The notes under the pieces: model-generated
The model's database searches: none
What the model was told of the DNA's origin: nothing
The model's input: the letters and a program-made list of their open reading frames with translations, nothing else
Source of the DNA: Fennellomyces sp. T-0311
Lineage: Eukaryota > Mucoromycota > Mucoromycetes > Mucorales > Lichtheimiaceae
Length of the DNA stretch: 64,000 bases
Assembly: GCA_025266875.1 (NCBI GenBank)
Contig: JALLLT010000024.1
Location: 62,001 to 126,000 of the forward strand
Direction: 5' to 3'
In this document: piece after piece, positions 44,277 to 55,565 of the stretch
Layout of the letters: every line of letters starts with the position of its first letter
Position numbering within the stretch: the first letter of the stretch is position 1
Program-made: the position numbers and the translations under genes

Positions 44277-44439
44277 CACTGCAAATAATTTCGATGGCTA
44301 AAAGTGGTTACAGCGGTGGACCATAAGCTTTTTAATCATTTGTATTAGCATTTTTAGCAACTCAAGCGGTTAAAAAGCTTATGTTTAACCACTTCAAAAA
44401 AAACCATTCACCAAAATCCACCAAAAATTGTTTGCAGTG
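44277..44439. repeat. Palindromic MITE-like element, copy 2
   Basis: 163 bp with perfect terminal inverted CACTGCAAA/TTTGCAGTG and the same inner GGTTAAAAAGCTTATG palindrome as copy 1 at 37976. It lies between the two broken Harbinger genes, so it may have inserted into the element. Flanks ATGC(G) and ATGC(T) are only a doubtful target duplication. Confidence 0.65.
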
Positions 44440-44604
44440 ATGCTCAGAAGGGCTGCTGTTACTACTGTTGTTCAGGAGACAATTGAAGTAGCAGTAAGAC
44501 AAGGAAAGGCAATGAAGAAGAAGGCGAACAATAAGAATAGAACGCTAATTTACTCGCTGCCATTATTTGCTGGCTCATGCTGTTGTACTGGTTGTTTGCG
44601 CTGA

Positions 44605-46627
44605 TGCATTCATAGATGCTCGACAAGATCGTGCTTCAATTGATGATGAGATTGAGCATCCTTAATCGCGAAAAGACGACCATAATAGTGCTGCATGAAT
44701 TCATCCGACGCGTTTCTTTACGTGTGGGTTGTCAGTGAAGGAATATTTTCCAAACATTGCGGTTCTTCAATGTCTTCGTTACGATGATAGCGCTGGTCTT
44801 CGATGATCAAGTTGAGCAATATGATTCGAGTTGCCATCGCCAAATAAAGCTCGTGAAGCTACCACAACCGTGCTGAATATCTAATTACAGCGAACTATGC
44901 TTGCAAGACACCGAAGGCACGTTCAACATCTTTGCGATGTGCTTCATGCGCTCTCGTGAACAACTATGGAAATGTTAGAATAGCTGGTTTACGTATACTA
45001 ACAGGGTCTTACGCTCTCTTCCGCGCCAACCGGAAATCTAATGGTATCCATAACTATGGGCCATGGCGGGTAAATGTCATCAACCGGATACTAGCTGAAA
45101 AAGTATAAATTTTATTTGGAAGACTTTTTGACCTGCTCCAATAGGTATATGGTCGCTTCCTTGCGGTACAAATGTATAGATATAAAAGGGTATCTGGTGC
45201 CTTGTCTGAAAAAACCCCTTACGGGGAAGAAGACAGGCCGATGTCGAAACGTTGTGAATAGTTATAGAAATGGAGAGAAGAAAAACAGTGTACACATAAT
45301 ATCAATAATGTAGACATGGGTACCACCCTAAGTGTGGTTGTTTGTAGGTGCTGATGGTCTGCCTTGGAGAGCTTCTTCTGGTGCCGGTTCATCATCATTG
45401 TACTGCTCGTCTTTATGGCTCAGCTTATCAACCTTGCGGAGGATAAGCAAAAGTGCGGGCCACGCCTTCTTCCATTAGCCCCGGGTCAGTCCATTATTTG
45501 AACGCGGAAGGCTGTTCAATATATAGTCGATCACTTGTGTACTGTTTTGCTGGTCAGGGACTGGTCCAAATGCTAGGAGTAGTTCTTGAAGCTCTGCCCG
45601 AAGCAATGGACAAGCGGCGTAGTGTTCTCGAGGGGCAGCAACTGTACCGCATTCGCAATCCTTCAGTGGATATGAGGGAAGCCAATGCATACGCCATTTA
45701 ACGAGTCGGTGTCGATCCTTAGATGAGGCTGCCAAGTGCAAGATGGGGTCGGCAAGGCGATATTCAACCGGATACTATTTTTTATCTATTCTTTGCCACC
45801 GATCATAATTTTTACGTCAGCGGCAACACCAGCTATCTGCTTGGCGAAAAGAGAATAACGGTGTAGGACAGTAAGATCATTGAGAGAGCCTGGGAGACCA
45901 AAGAATGCATGCCAGATCCATGCCTCAGCGTTCGGAGCAGCCTCCAAAATAACCGTCGCCGTTTTGGACCTTCCCTAGTAAGCACGTTTCCGTGCTGAGT
46001 GACAACTCTTCCATTCCCAGTGCGTACAGTCCAGTGAACCAAGTATACCAGGCAAACCGCGATCCGCAGCCTTTGCAAGGAATCGTTTGAAATCTTCGTT
46101 TGGTGAACGCATGTATTCATCACCATAAATGCCACCGATTGCGAGACAGAAGTGCTTGAGGGACTCCAATGCCGTACTCGCCCCAATTCGAACATATCTA
46201 TCTACTGCATCAGCGGCGACTCGGTAAGCAAGTTGATGAATATCTGCCGTTACTATTGAAGACGTGACGGACCGGGTTGTCGCGCAGTATGGTACTTCAG
46301 AGAAAAGTAGTTGTCATTTAGCTCCAACTGTTTAACGATATTGCAAAACGAACGGCGGCCCATGCGGAACCGAGTACGAAAATGCTTATCTAAGTAAATC
46401 GGGAATTCGGCAAAGTAGTCTTTAAATAGGCAGTGATGGCCTGCAATTCGATTGTGCTTAATGGTATCGCGGCCAGGAGCTGAGCCTTTCCTGCCTTTCT
46501 TGTCTTTGGGTTCTTCATCTTCCTCGAACATTTCTATCAAGAGCTTAACCCTTCGATGGCGCGGTACTTCTTCTAATGCGTCTTCAGCGAAATTTTGTCG
46601 AAGTAATTGTACTTTTTTGTTTGACAT
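44605..46627 (-). pseudogene. PIF/Harbinger transposase (DDE_Tnp_4 type), broken by LINE insertion
   Basis: The N-terminal frame (46253-46627) has FPIYLDKHFRTRFRMGRRSF, typical of the Harbinger DNA-binding region. A frameshift near 46255 leads to LAYRVAADAVDRYVRIG and then the catalytic core with GILGSLDCTHWEWK (first Asp, about 46010) and a second block TVILEAAPNAEAWIWHAFFG (about 45930); an in-frame stop lies at about 45973-45975. The gene is then interrupted by a 670-bp LINE. Beyond it the frame resumes with YPVDDIYPPWP (the DGIYPPW motif) and HEAHRKDVERAFG (about 44940), ending near 44605. The host gene family uses these transposases for TWA-targeted cut-and-paste transposition. This copy is inactive. 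Confidence 0.8.
45094..45763 (-). mobile_element. 5'-truncated LINE copy 3, nested in the Harbinger transposase
   Basis: 670 bp flanked by a 14-bp target-site duplication TCAACCGGATACTA (45080-45093 and 45764-45777). It encodes on the minus strand the ORF2 tail with SSKDRHRLVKWRMHWLPSYP, CECGTVAAPREHYAACP and LPRSNNGLTRG, close to copy 1 at 17.5 kb, followed by the shared 3' UTR (including CTTGCGGTACAAATG and AAAAAACCCCTTACGG). The transposase reading frame is continuous across the two TSDs, so this insertion came after the Harbinger element. Confidence 0.88.
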
Positions 46628-48134
46628 GGTCGCGTCAGCTTAATAAAAGAAAGTAATAGAGAATAGTATGCTTTTTATGGTCCAGCTACGATAGCGCCTT
46701 GCCGTTGGAAATGCTCTAAGTGTTCCTTATTAAGTAAACCTTAGTGTGTTATCTGGTTTAGATAGTGATAGAAGAACAAATAGAAGAGACAATAGGAATC
46801 CTTTGAGACACGGATTTATTCTGAATAACAGATCGAGTTCAACTATCAATTCAATATTCCTTTTATACTGGGCAATACGTTGTACGGATTGCACCATCCA
46901 TGATTCTAAGTGACAATGTAGTACGGATTGCACCATCCTTGATTCTGAACGCGCATTAAGCTGAGTGCGACTCGGTATTTTAATCTTCCATTTTCGGACT
47001 TAACTCTTGGACACCACACTTAGGCTACCACAGTCATCTTGTGTATATAGACACATTCAAAGCTTCTGGGATCCAATATTAAAATACGCAAAATATATTT
47101 TATGATACTGATTAATACACTCGTTGAGTTTTTCTTTACATAATTAACAGTCAGTTATATATTGGAAAGAGATTATTCACATACTTCTGGGTGGCAATAC
47201 TGTAGCAATGGCATAGGGTTAATAGTTTGATGGCTGGTGGGTACCTGTTAATATGAGTAATAGGACATTATGACATAACAAAGGAGCCTGAGATTGTAAT
47301 ACACTGGATTAGATACAGGTAGTCAATCTGAAATGCGTATATAGAGATTTCAAGGCAGTCGACAAACCATTGCCGAAGCACTTTAGTAATACCCCTCGGT
47401 CGCAAGCCCTTTGGACGCCCTAGGTACATCAGCCAGGCATGGCCGATCACCAGGACGTAAGCAAGCTCCCTTCAGTGGCTTTACAACACTTACATATGGC
47501 TTGACAATTAGCTTGACACTTTGCCTTGCATTTTCGGCATGTTAGTAAACCAATTTCGCAAAATCGATCGAGGTTTTCGCTAATTGACAAAATAAGCATT
47601 AGATCGGGCATTAGCCTTTAAACTACAAACTTAAGCGTAAGATCTCATATTTATCAAATGCATAACGAGTTAGTAAATTTAATTATATCCAAATGCAAGT
47701 CATTAAGACTAACTAAGATCTCTGTGAAATATGACCACACATGGTTTATTTGCCATGAGATTATGCTGCTGTTTTTGGTAAACATGAGATGTATCATGTT
47801 GATCGATTGTGTGATATGAAAGCCTCGGTGAGAAAAAGTTTTTTATATCAAAATACTTTTATTTTTATTACTATTCATAGGAGAAAATCGATGCTTTGCA
47901 TGCATGCGTGATGGTACTACGGTTATTATTTACAGTACAGGTAAAAAAAAACTACACTATCGTGAGTCATGCTACGTGAGTAGGTAATATAAGCACTGGA
48001 TATGAGGGAGCTGGTACGTGTGCTTTCTAATTATGTTTACAATAATGATGTGGTATGTCCAAGTATAAAATGCGTATTTGAGCAGAACAAACGATATCAT
48101 CGCAGCTATACGTAGGAGAAATGATAGCAACATA
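46628..48134. other. Intergenic, no gene seen
   Basis: About 1.5 kb of AT-rich DNA upstream of the transposase remnant. A short direct repeat GTACGGATTGCACCATCC(T/A)TGATTC occurs at about 46873-46898 and 46921-46945. No ORF of interest. Confidence 0.4.
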
Positions 48135-48324
48135 CAGTCGAACCCCGGTTTGTGCAGCTCCCGTTTCGTGCAAAACCTCACTATATGCATCAAAGTATTT
48201 GGAATTCTTAAAGCGGTACAAAGCAGGTATGACTGTATGGACTATCTCCCGGTTGGTGCACAACCTCACTGTATGCATCAAAATATTCGGATTTCCCTGT
48301 TCTGCACAAGGCGGGGTTTGACTG
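48135..48324. repeat. pogo/Tc1-type MITE (190 bp, TA target duplication)
   Basis: The left end CAGTCGAACCCCGGTTTGTG and the right end, read on the opposite strand, CAGTCAAACCCCGCCTTGTG, form terminal inverted repeats of about 24 bp, flanked by TA on both sides (48133-48134 and 48325-48326). Inside, a unit with GC(A)CAA(A)ACCTCACT(A/G)TATGCATCAAA is repeated in tandem (about 48160-48205 and 48257-48290). There is no transposase. TIR sequence and TA duplication fit the pogo/Tigger branch of Tc1/mariner. Confidence 0.7.
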
Positions 48325-49880
48325 TATATCAGAAGCGTTGTTAGAAAAGCAAGGTTTAGGAGAAATAGCAATCCGCACATCTGCAATTACTGTAAGAGAA
48401 AGTGAACACCGAAATTACCAGTAGGGTGGGACCGAGCGCCGGACACCTGCTTTGAATAGGAATATAAAAAGTGACTAAGTGCAGCAGATCGATGGCATCC
48501 CATATTCTGCGAGAAGAACTGCATAATAAACAAGATTGATTACAATAATGTAAGATGCACAGCAAGTTTTTTTCAATAAAATCAGTTCCCTCCTAAAGTA
48601 ACATGAAGCAGTGTGCAAAAGTAAAATTGATAACTTGCCCCATGCTTTTATTTTGGGGGGAGCGTAAGGGAGTGTGCATGATGTGTCCCTAAAGGTCACT
48701 CCGAAAATTGGGAAGGACCAGGCCCAGTCCCTACGATGGTAGGAACGAAGAACATTCTCTCCTGTAGATAAGAGACGACGTCGATCACGTCATTTTAAAA
48801 CTTTCAAGTCATGAAGTTGCTTATTAAAGATGTTTCTTGCACATGGCAATATCCAACACCGCCGATCGATAAAGACATCAATAAACCTTGTAAGATCTCG
48901 AATATGTTTATAGGGTTATCATATTACCCGTAAAGCCTCTCATTATCTCGCATATCTTGTATTACAAATAAGCGATCCTGGAAAAACAATCCGGATATCT
49001 GAAGCTCTTACTAGATACGCAAAAAGAGACTACTTGCAACCAGAACCGATCATATGAAAAAGGAGGTGCATGCAGTAGAATGTATTAAAAATGCAAATTA
49101 TAGTGGATGAATATTAAGCTTCTGAAACCCATGACTGGAAAGCATAATGATGGAGTTAATTCTTTGCATGGTTCATAGAAGACTCATGCGTCGATACTAG
49201 AGTGCCCATACATTTACACATGTTGTTCCCCACATCAAGGGCGTGAAGCAAGCACAAATCAGAAGCCGAATAGACGCATGGAAACTACGAAAGCACCAGG
49301 AAGGGGAAGGTTCTGCCGTATCATGTCATGCAACGTGAATCGTACAGGTATTGGGTCTCTCCGTGCTCATACGCTTCGAATGATGAACACTGAGAAGAGA
49401 GAGAGTTTCGGTAGCCAAGGGAAAGGTAGGGGCAGGGATAAAGGGCCAACGGCGCATACGTACACAGTTACGATGCAGATCCCCTGCCGATTACTACGAT
49501 AAAAAGTTGTCAAAATTTATGCTTTTGTATGAAATGGGATTTTAAGCACTCATCTTTACTATCACCATAGTAGCCAAATAAGGCAATTTAAAAATGCCCA
49601 ATTTCTTATACTACTTTTTAGCACTTTATGTGCGGCAAGGAGTGTGTCGCATCATGCTTTTTCGTGGTATGCCAAAAAAAAAAATATACGCGTTATGAAG
49701 ACGTTTAATATTTGCCTGTCTCCCCCTCGCTTCAAAAAAGAACATTGAGCAGGGTTACTACGCGACAGAATAGTCCAGAAGTTTCTACAGAGAGGTAAAG
49801 TCACAGAAATATGAAGGAGAGCACGCTTAACATACTTCTTTATTCCCTTTTCACTGCAATTACTGACGCGTCTTTGCACA
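48325..49880. other. Intergenic with a dispersed-repeat segment
   Basis: About 1.55 kb. The part 49250-49450 shares AGCACAAATCAGAAGC and ATGTCATGCAACGTGAATCG with 42770-42960. The rest, up to the AHA1 start, shows no gene. Confidence 0.4.
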
Positions 49881-51373
49881 ATGTCGAACTGGAAGAACGT
49901 TAATAACTGGTTTGTAATACTTTAAAGAAGCGCGTCGCATTCGGCTAATTGTATGGATTAGGCACTGGTAAGTATGCAACGATAGCTGACGACGTACCGG
50001 TTTCATTCATTCGCGGCTAGGGTCAATAAAAACTGCCTGAATTGGACGCAGGCGTATTTTACCGAACAGCTTATTGGCTTGGAGGCTGAAAAGAACGGCA
50101 ACAAGGTCAAGATCACAAAGCTCGATGAATGCACTGGCGATGTTGATCTGAACCAGCGCAAGGGCAAGATCATTACCATCTACGACGTTCAGCTTAAGCT
50201 CAGCTGGGAAGGTATATAGCTGATCGATACAATGTGGCCTGTCTTCACGGCTTAAGCCCCTCGTCTCCCCTTATCGCTAATCGTGTATATGCAGGGACAA
50301 CGAGTGATGGGACTGAGGCCACTGGCAAAATCCTTGTTCCCGAGGTGGCCCACGACACCGATGCAGATGATTATGTGGTTCGTATATCGTACATAATATC
50401 AATATAGGGAGAGAAAGAGGTAGCTCATCTGCGACCATAGTTTGACATTTCAATGAATGATGAAAGTAGCGCCAAACAGCCGCTTCGTGAAGTTATCAGA
50501 AAGGCTTTGACGCCATTGCTATGCAAGAAATTCGAGGCATTCTCCGGAGACCTCATTAAGCGTAATTATCTCATGTTTTTTTTTATTGGGGCAGGGACGG
50601 GGAACAGATCCGCAAGTGCGAGAAAGAGGACTGATCGATCGATTTGAATCTTATCAGAACATGGCGCAGACGTATATATCGAGAAAGATCAACTTGGCGC
50701 TGCCACGCCTGTCAGAGCACCTGAAACGGTAACCAAGGAACGCACATCCATCAACACTGCCAAGACAACAACAGCACCTGCCAAGGAACCGTCCACTGCC
50801 AGCAGCGGCAAGCTGAACACTACGACGCTTACTGACGTTGTTGAATTCCAGACCTCGGCACACGAACTGTACGAGACGTTATTGGACGCTCAGCGGGTCT
50901 CGATCTGGACACGCGGTCCTGCCAAGATCTCCAAGGAGACGGGAAGCAAGTTTGAACTGTTCAACGGCAATGTGAGGGGCGAGCTCCTGGAGACTGTAAG
51001 TACATAGTGGCAATGAGGTTCGCCCCCACATATGAATGCGAATATTTACGGGATTGCGACATGCATAGGAACCAGACAAGAAGATTGTGCAGTCTTGGCG
51101 GCTGCAGTCATGGCCAGAAGGTGAGTTGCACATAGGCCTCGTATATAGTTTTTTGTGAGTAAAAGTAACGTATCATACGAATAACCCCCATGAATCCCCT
51201 AAGGCCATTACTCGAAGGTGACCTTGACGCTGGACCAAGGAAGCGACTGCGTTCAATTGCATGTGAAGCAAACCGGTGTGCCGATCGGCGAGGAGGAACT
51301 GACGCAGCGGAACTGGAGTGGTTACTACTGGCGGTCGATCAAGCAGGCCTTCGGCTTTGGGGCGGTATTTTAG
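49881..51373 (+). CDS. AHA1: Activator of Hsp90 ATPase (Aha1)
   Basis: Aha1 binds Hsp90 in the cytosol and stimulates its ATPase. Seven exons give 327 residues in phase: 49881-49909, 50021-50211, 50295-50377, 50441-50561, 50658-50995, 51069-51120 and 51204-51373. The first exon is only 29 nt (MSNWKNVNNW). The N-terminal domain shows VNKNCLNW, FTEQLIGLEAEKNG, NQRKGKIITIYDV and FEAFSGDLI. A Thr/Ala-rich linker (about 170-200) leads to the C-terminal AHSA1 domain with SAHELYETLLDAQRVSIWTRG, IVQSWRLQSWPEG, HYSKVTLTLDQG and a final NWSGYYWRSIKQAFGFG. Length is near yeast Aha1 (350). The NxNNWHW motif of other fungi, which promotes nucleotide exchange, is reduced to NVNNWVNKN. A CT-rich region, not a clear TATA, precedes the start. 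Confidence 0.92.
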
Positions 51374-53111
51374 ATACAAATTAGACAAAAGAAGCAATTG
51401 GGGATATTGTCAACAACAAGAAATATTTACCAAAGCTTTATGTATGTCAACATCGGTGGGCCTTCTAGCCTCTCTGCCTTCTTATTCTCTATTGCGCGTG
51501 TGCATGTAAAATGGGTGGGTGCTTCTTGTGCCTTCTCCTTGAAATAGACCACCCCCCAACGGCATGGACGAAAATGGTAATTAGCTTTCTTTGGACTGTC
51601 GGCCGATCCCGGATATTGTCGCTATATGTATTCCGGTATACATGTTTTAGGAGCACCCTTTATTTTCTGCGTGTGCGGGGCTCGCGGAGCCAGTAAATGA
51701 CATTTTAGCTTGCAGAGCTGGTCTATACCGCACCCACATAAACGCCTAGGCTGTACATATGCAGAGTGTGTGAGTTTGAATCATGTTAATCACCTTTCTC
51801 GACAGACACTGTTTTCTGCACAATAGGAGTCGAAGGGGAGTTTTTTTTAATGCTCAAAGGGGATGGGTCGGATTTTATGAACGAAATTATTATTCTGGCG
51901 TGGAGCCATTGGATCCGTCGAGATGCACAGGGTCACCCTTAACTTTGAATCATTGTACTTGATATGCAGTCAATTCTGAAAAGACCTGCTCGTAAATAAA
52001 CATATAGGCGACGAGAAGCCACACGTATCGTGCGCAAAGAAAAGGCGTGTATGTATGGATGTGTGGTTCGTGCACTCTCCCTTATTTGGTTATGTCATGT
52101 ACGCAATATATTCCGCTCGTCATCGTATATGTGTGCGTGGATATGTCTGAGTAAGAAAGATGTAATTGCCCCCATAAAATCAACATCTACTATTGTTTGT
52201 GCGCAAACGCATGCAGTACAATGTGGACGGCGGTTACGCTGTTATATGGTCGGAGAGATAAATGTTATCGTACTGAGGGAGAAATGAACAAGAGGTAAGC
52301 GGAGGGGAGAATAGCAACCGACACGTTATCCCTTATTTTCTTAATTCGTCATCGCTCTGGAATTACTCAAGAGCTGTCAAAGGGTGTGACTGAAAAGGAA
52401 AAAAGGGTCTACGCACGGCACGACCTAGATACGTAATCGGGATGCAAGGCGGATAAAGGCAATCGCCCTGGTTTATGGTTGCGTGTCAAACAAGCATATG
52501 GAGACAAAATGATTTGCAGCTCATGCATAAATCCGTTAGCCACGATCATCACTGCGATCCAAAACGCATCTTTCGATCGCGCACTCCTTCCTTCTCCTAC
52601 GCTCCCCCCTTTTATTTTGTCAGAGTCATTCACTCACGTTGTTCGTCTGACAATGACATCGTCGTTCTGTTTATCCTCCCCTTATTTCTTCCCCCCATTG
52701 TACTCCCCCACCGGCACCTTTTTTTTTTCTTTTGCACTCTTTCACTCCTCCCCCCACACCCCTTCTTCACTACATTGAGACAGCTACCGGAGTCTTTATA
52801 AATAAGCTTATGAACGGGATCGTTCACTTTTTTTCCCTTCTTGTTAAGTGTGTCAAAAAAGAGCGCGTCGCTTCGCGTACCACCAAAAAAACCTCTTTGA
52901 ATTCATATTCTTCCTTCTTGTATAATCTATCTCTTGTATAAGTTTCGACATCTTCTCTTTCTTTGTATTATCAGAAAAACTCCGCCTATTGTTTTTATCG
53001 ATTTATCAACAAAAAACAACCAAAAAAAACATTGAAAAAAAACAGGTACAGCATTGTATATCCCAGCAACAGAAAAATTCGATTGCTAACGAACGACATC
53101 ACGCGATAGAA
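51374..53111. other. Intergenic: 3' flank of AHA1 and CT-rich promoter of the zinc-finger gene
   Basis: About 1.7 kb. From 52560 to 52790 the top strand is almost pure C/T with runs of C, followed by TATAAATA at 52797-52804, about 310 bp upstream of the zinc-finger ATG, so a long 5' leader is likely. The T-rich stretch 52800-53045 continues the leader. No other gene supported. Confidence 0.5.
52797..52804 (+). promoter_or_regulatory. TATA box of the C2H2 zinc-finger gene
   Basis: TATAAATA directly follows a 230-bp pyrimidine tract and precedes the ATG at 53112 by about 310 bp. It is the only TATA-like element in a suitable place. Confidence 0.45.
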
Positions 53112-54048
53112 ATGGATATTCTCGAATTGATTCACGTCGAAACACAAAACAACCCAGCCAAGCAGCACCGTTGCACCGTTGCCAACTGCAAAAAAGCATT
53201 TGGTATGTTCAACTCTCAAATGGCAATCGTGCACTATTCTAACATTATCCACATAAAGGCCGTCGTTCGGACCTAGCTCGACATCTCCGAATCCACACGA
53301 ACGAACGGTAAGAAAAAAGTCAAAAAAGAGTTTCCGCCCTTTTTTCTTTATGCTCCGTAGATGCATCTTTACTAAATCCCAAAACTTCCTTTTACAGACC
53401 ATATGCGTGTGACGAGAATGGATGTGGGAAGAGCTTTATCCAGGTATGTTTTTCGCTTTTTTTCCCCTAAAAAAACGCCCTTTTTAATTTTCGTATTTTT
53501 TTGGGGGGGTTCAATAGCGTTCTGCACTCAAGGTGCACATGCGAACACATTCAGGCGAACGACCGCATGTATGCGAATATGCTGACTGCGGCAAAAGTTT
53601 CAGTGACAGCTCTTCGCTTGCACGACATCGACGTATTCACACCGGAAGACGACCCTATAAATGTCGACATGAAGGTTGCAACAAGAGTTTTGCCCGCAAG
53701 ACTGTATTGACCAAGCATCAAAAGATGGCGCATGGAACAACGACCAAGCGTACAATGCTTCAATGGAAGCCTTTCGAAGTTCCACCACCACCACCTTCAC
53801 CAACATGGAGTCGACGTAGCAGCAGCTCCTCTTCATCCAACAGCGATTCGTCCTCAACTTCGCCTGTCCCCTCGCTTGCATCACCCACGCAACCGGAATG
53901 GCGCTCGCTGCCTCCACTCATGACCCCGCCTCCTAGCACCTATCAACTCCCGCCGCTGCTTCCTTCCGCATGTCAGCTTCCTTACCCCGCTTCTTCACCT
54001 TCCCCATTGTGTACGCGCCGAACTTCCTTCTTTGACATCCTTCCCTAA
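53112..54048 (+). CDS. C2H2 zinc-finger transcription factor with four fingers
   Basis: Four exons, 53112-53202, 53259-53307, 53398-53443 and 53518-54048, give 238 residues in phase. Four tandem C2H2 fingers occupy about residues 20-140, linked by TN/SG/TG-ERP type linkers: C-x4-C fingers with [30 protein letters not shown] and [11 protein letters not shown] helices. Introns cut fingers one and two. After finger four come a basic TTTKRT patch and a 90-residue tail rich in Pro, Ser and Thr with a run of prolines, typical of an activation or flexible region. The protein is nuclear by inference. The exact regulator is not identifiable; the x4 spacing between Cys resembles TFIIIA-type and Zap1/YY1-like fungal factors. 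Confidence 0.88.
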
Positions 54049-55565
54049 AATGACTTTTTCATCCTTTTTTTTTCTTATCCCGCTCTTTATGCTTCTTACT
54101 TGGTCTTTATTTCTCACTCTCACTCTCACACTTTATATGACCCCACAACTCTGCGCAGAGTTTTCCTCCTATGACCCTATCTTTTCTTATTAACTTTATT
54201 GGTGGCTCTTTTCTCTATGTTTAATTATGTTATTTGTCTTGCTTTTTTCTAACTTCTCATCCCATACTTTTTTTCCAGTACAGTGCAGTGCATCATCAAT
54301 TCAAATACCCAATTCTACCCGTCAAACCTCCCATAAAAACTGCCTTTTTTCCCTTTATTATTATTATTCTTCATCTTTCATTAACACAAAAATTTCAACA
54401 TCGGTACGTACATTGTATTCAACCAAATAAAATGACCATTTCACGGATTTTTTTCCAACAATAGCAAATGCACAGACTACTGCGGCTCAAATTGAAATGT
54501 AGAATTATATACTATTGTCTCATTCTCTTTTATCCAAAACTTCATCATAAACTTGTCATGACATCATAACAATAACATGTATAATAAGCAGGATCTCCTC
54601 AAATATTATCCACTCTGTTATAAAAAAAGCCCTTTATGACTAATATTAGCAACAATTATATGAGTGGTACGATCGCTTTTTCCTTTAAACTAATTAATTT
54701 ATTTTAATATCTACGTACCATCGGAACACGGAACACTCTCACCCGAGGAATACGCGATCAATGGCACGTCACGAAACAATATAGACATTTCACTTTGGTA
54801 TATATCTAATTGACCTATATATAGCTCAAATTCACATGTTTTTGGATTGAGAAGTTTTTTTTTATGTGATTGTGGTTTACACGAAACCCCGCGAACGTCA
54901 AACACTTTTTTGCCTTTGCGATAAACTTAAAAGTTTATCTTTCGTAAACTCAAAGTTACTTTAAAAAATTGTAAAAAAGCGACACTGAATTACTTATGCG
55001 GAAGCAAAGTAAATGAGAGGAAGGTTACACTTACTGTAATAAAAACGACAACAAAGATGTACAAAACATTATTTATTTGGCAAACAGTATTTATGCAATA
55101 CACAATGCAGCACGCGTTCGAGTTTAAGAGCATACCTTAAACCTTCCCCCCAACCCCATATGAATTTGAGAAAAAAAGAGTCGGGGTGTTCTATATGCAG
55201 CTAAGAGAGCAAAAAAAAATATGCTTATAAATTACCAGGGTGGGACCATTATGCAAGATCCTCATGCTGTATTCACCAGGGTGACCGCCACACCAAAATG
55301 TATCATATTCTAAAAAGACAACGCAAGTAAATAAAGTCAAAATCTTGTGTAACCCTAAGCGACAGAATGGAAGAGGGGCCCATAAGCAAATGCGTCAGGG
55401 CTAAATTAGGAGGTCAACGCCCACCTTTTTTAAACACATTTTTTGTACATGTTATACAATAATAGAGGTGCGCTTTCCAGGTAATCAAGACTTGTAATCC
55501 GCCCCTTTTTTCTCTTTTCTTTCTCTCTTCTTCTTTTTCTTGCGCAGTAAGAAGACCATGTCACT
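54049..55565. other. Intergenic, no gene seen
   Basis: About 1.5 kb. T-rich 3' flank with AATAAA near 54426, then AT-rich DNA and a pyrimidine tract just upstream of the next gene (55500-55545). No coding or RNA gene evidence. Confidence 0.4.

Noticed and set aside
48135..48324. Internal tandem unit as a CRISPR-like array
   Set aside because: Only two imperfect units inside a TIR-bounded MITE in a eukaryotic genome; no CRISPR architecture.
53501..53917. Overlapping ORFs on both strands of the zinc-finger gene
   Set aside because: Shadows of the conserved four-finger frame.
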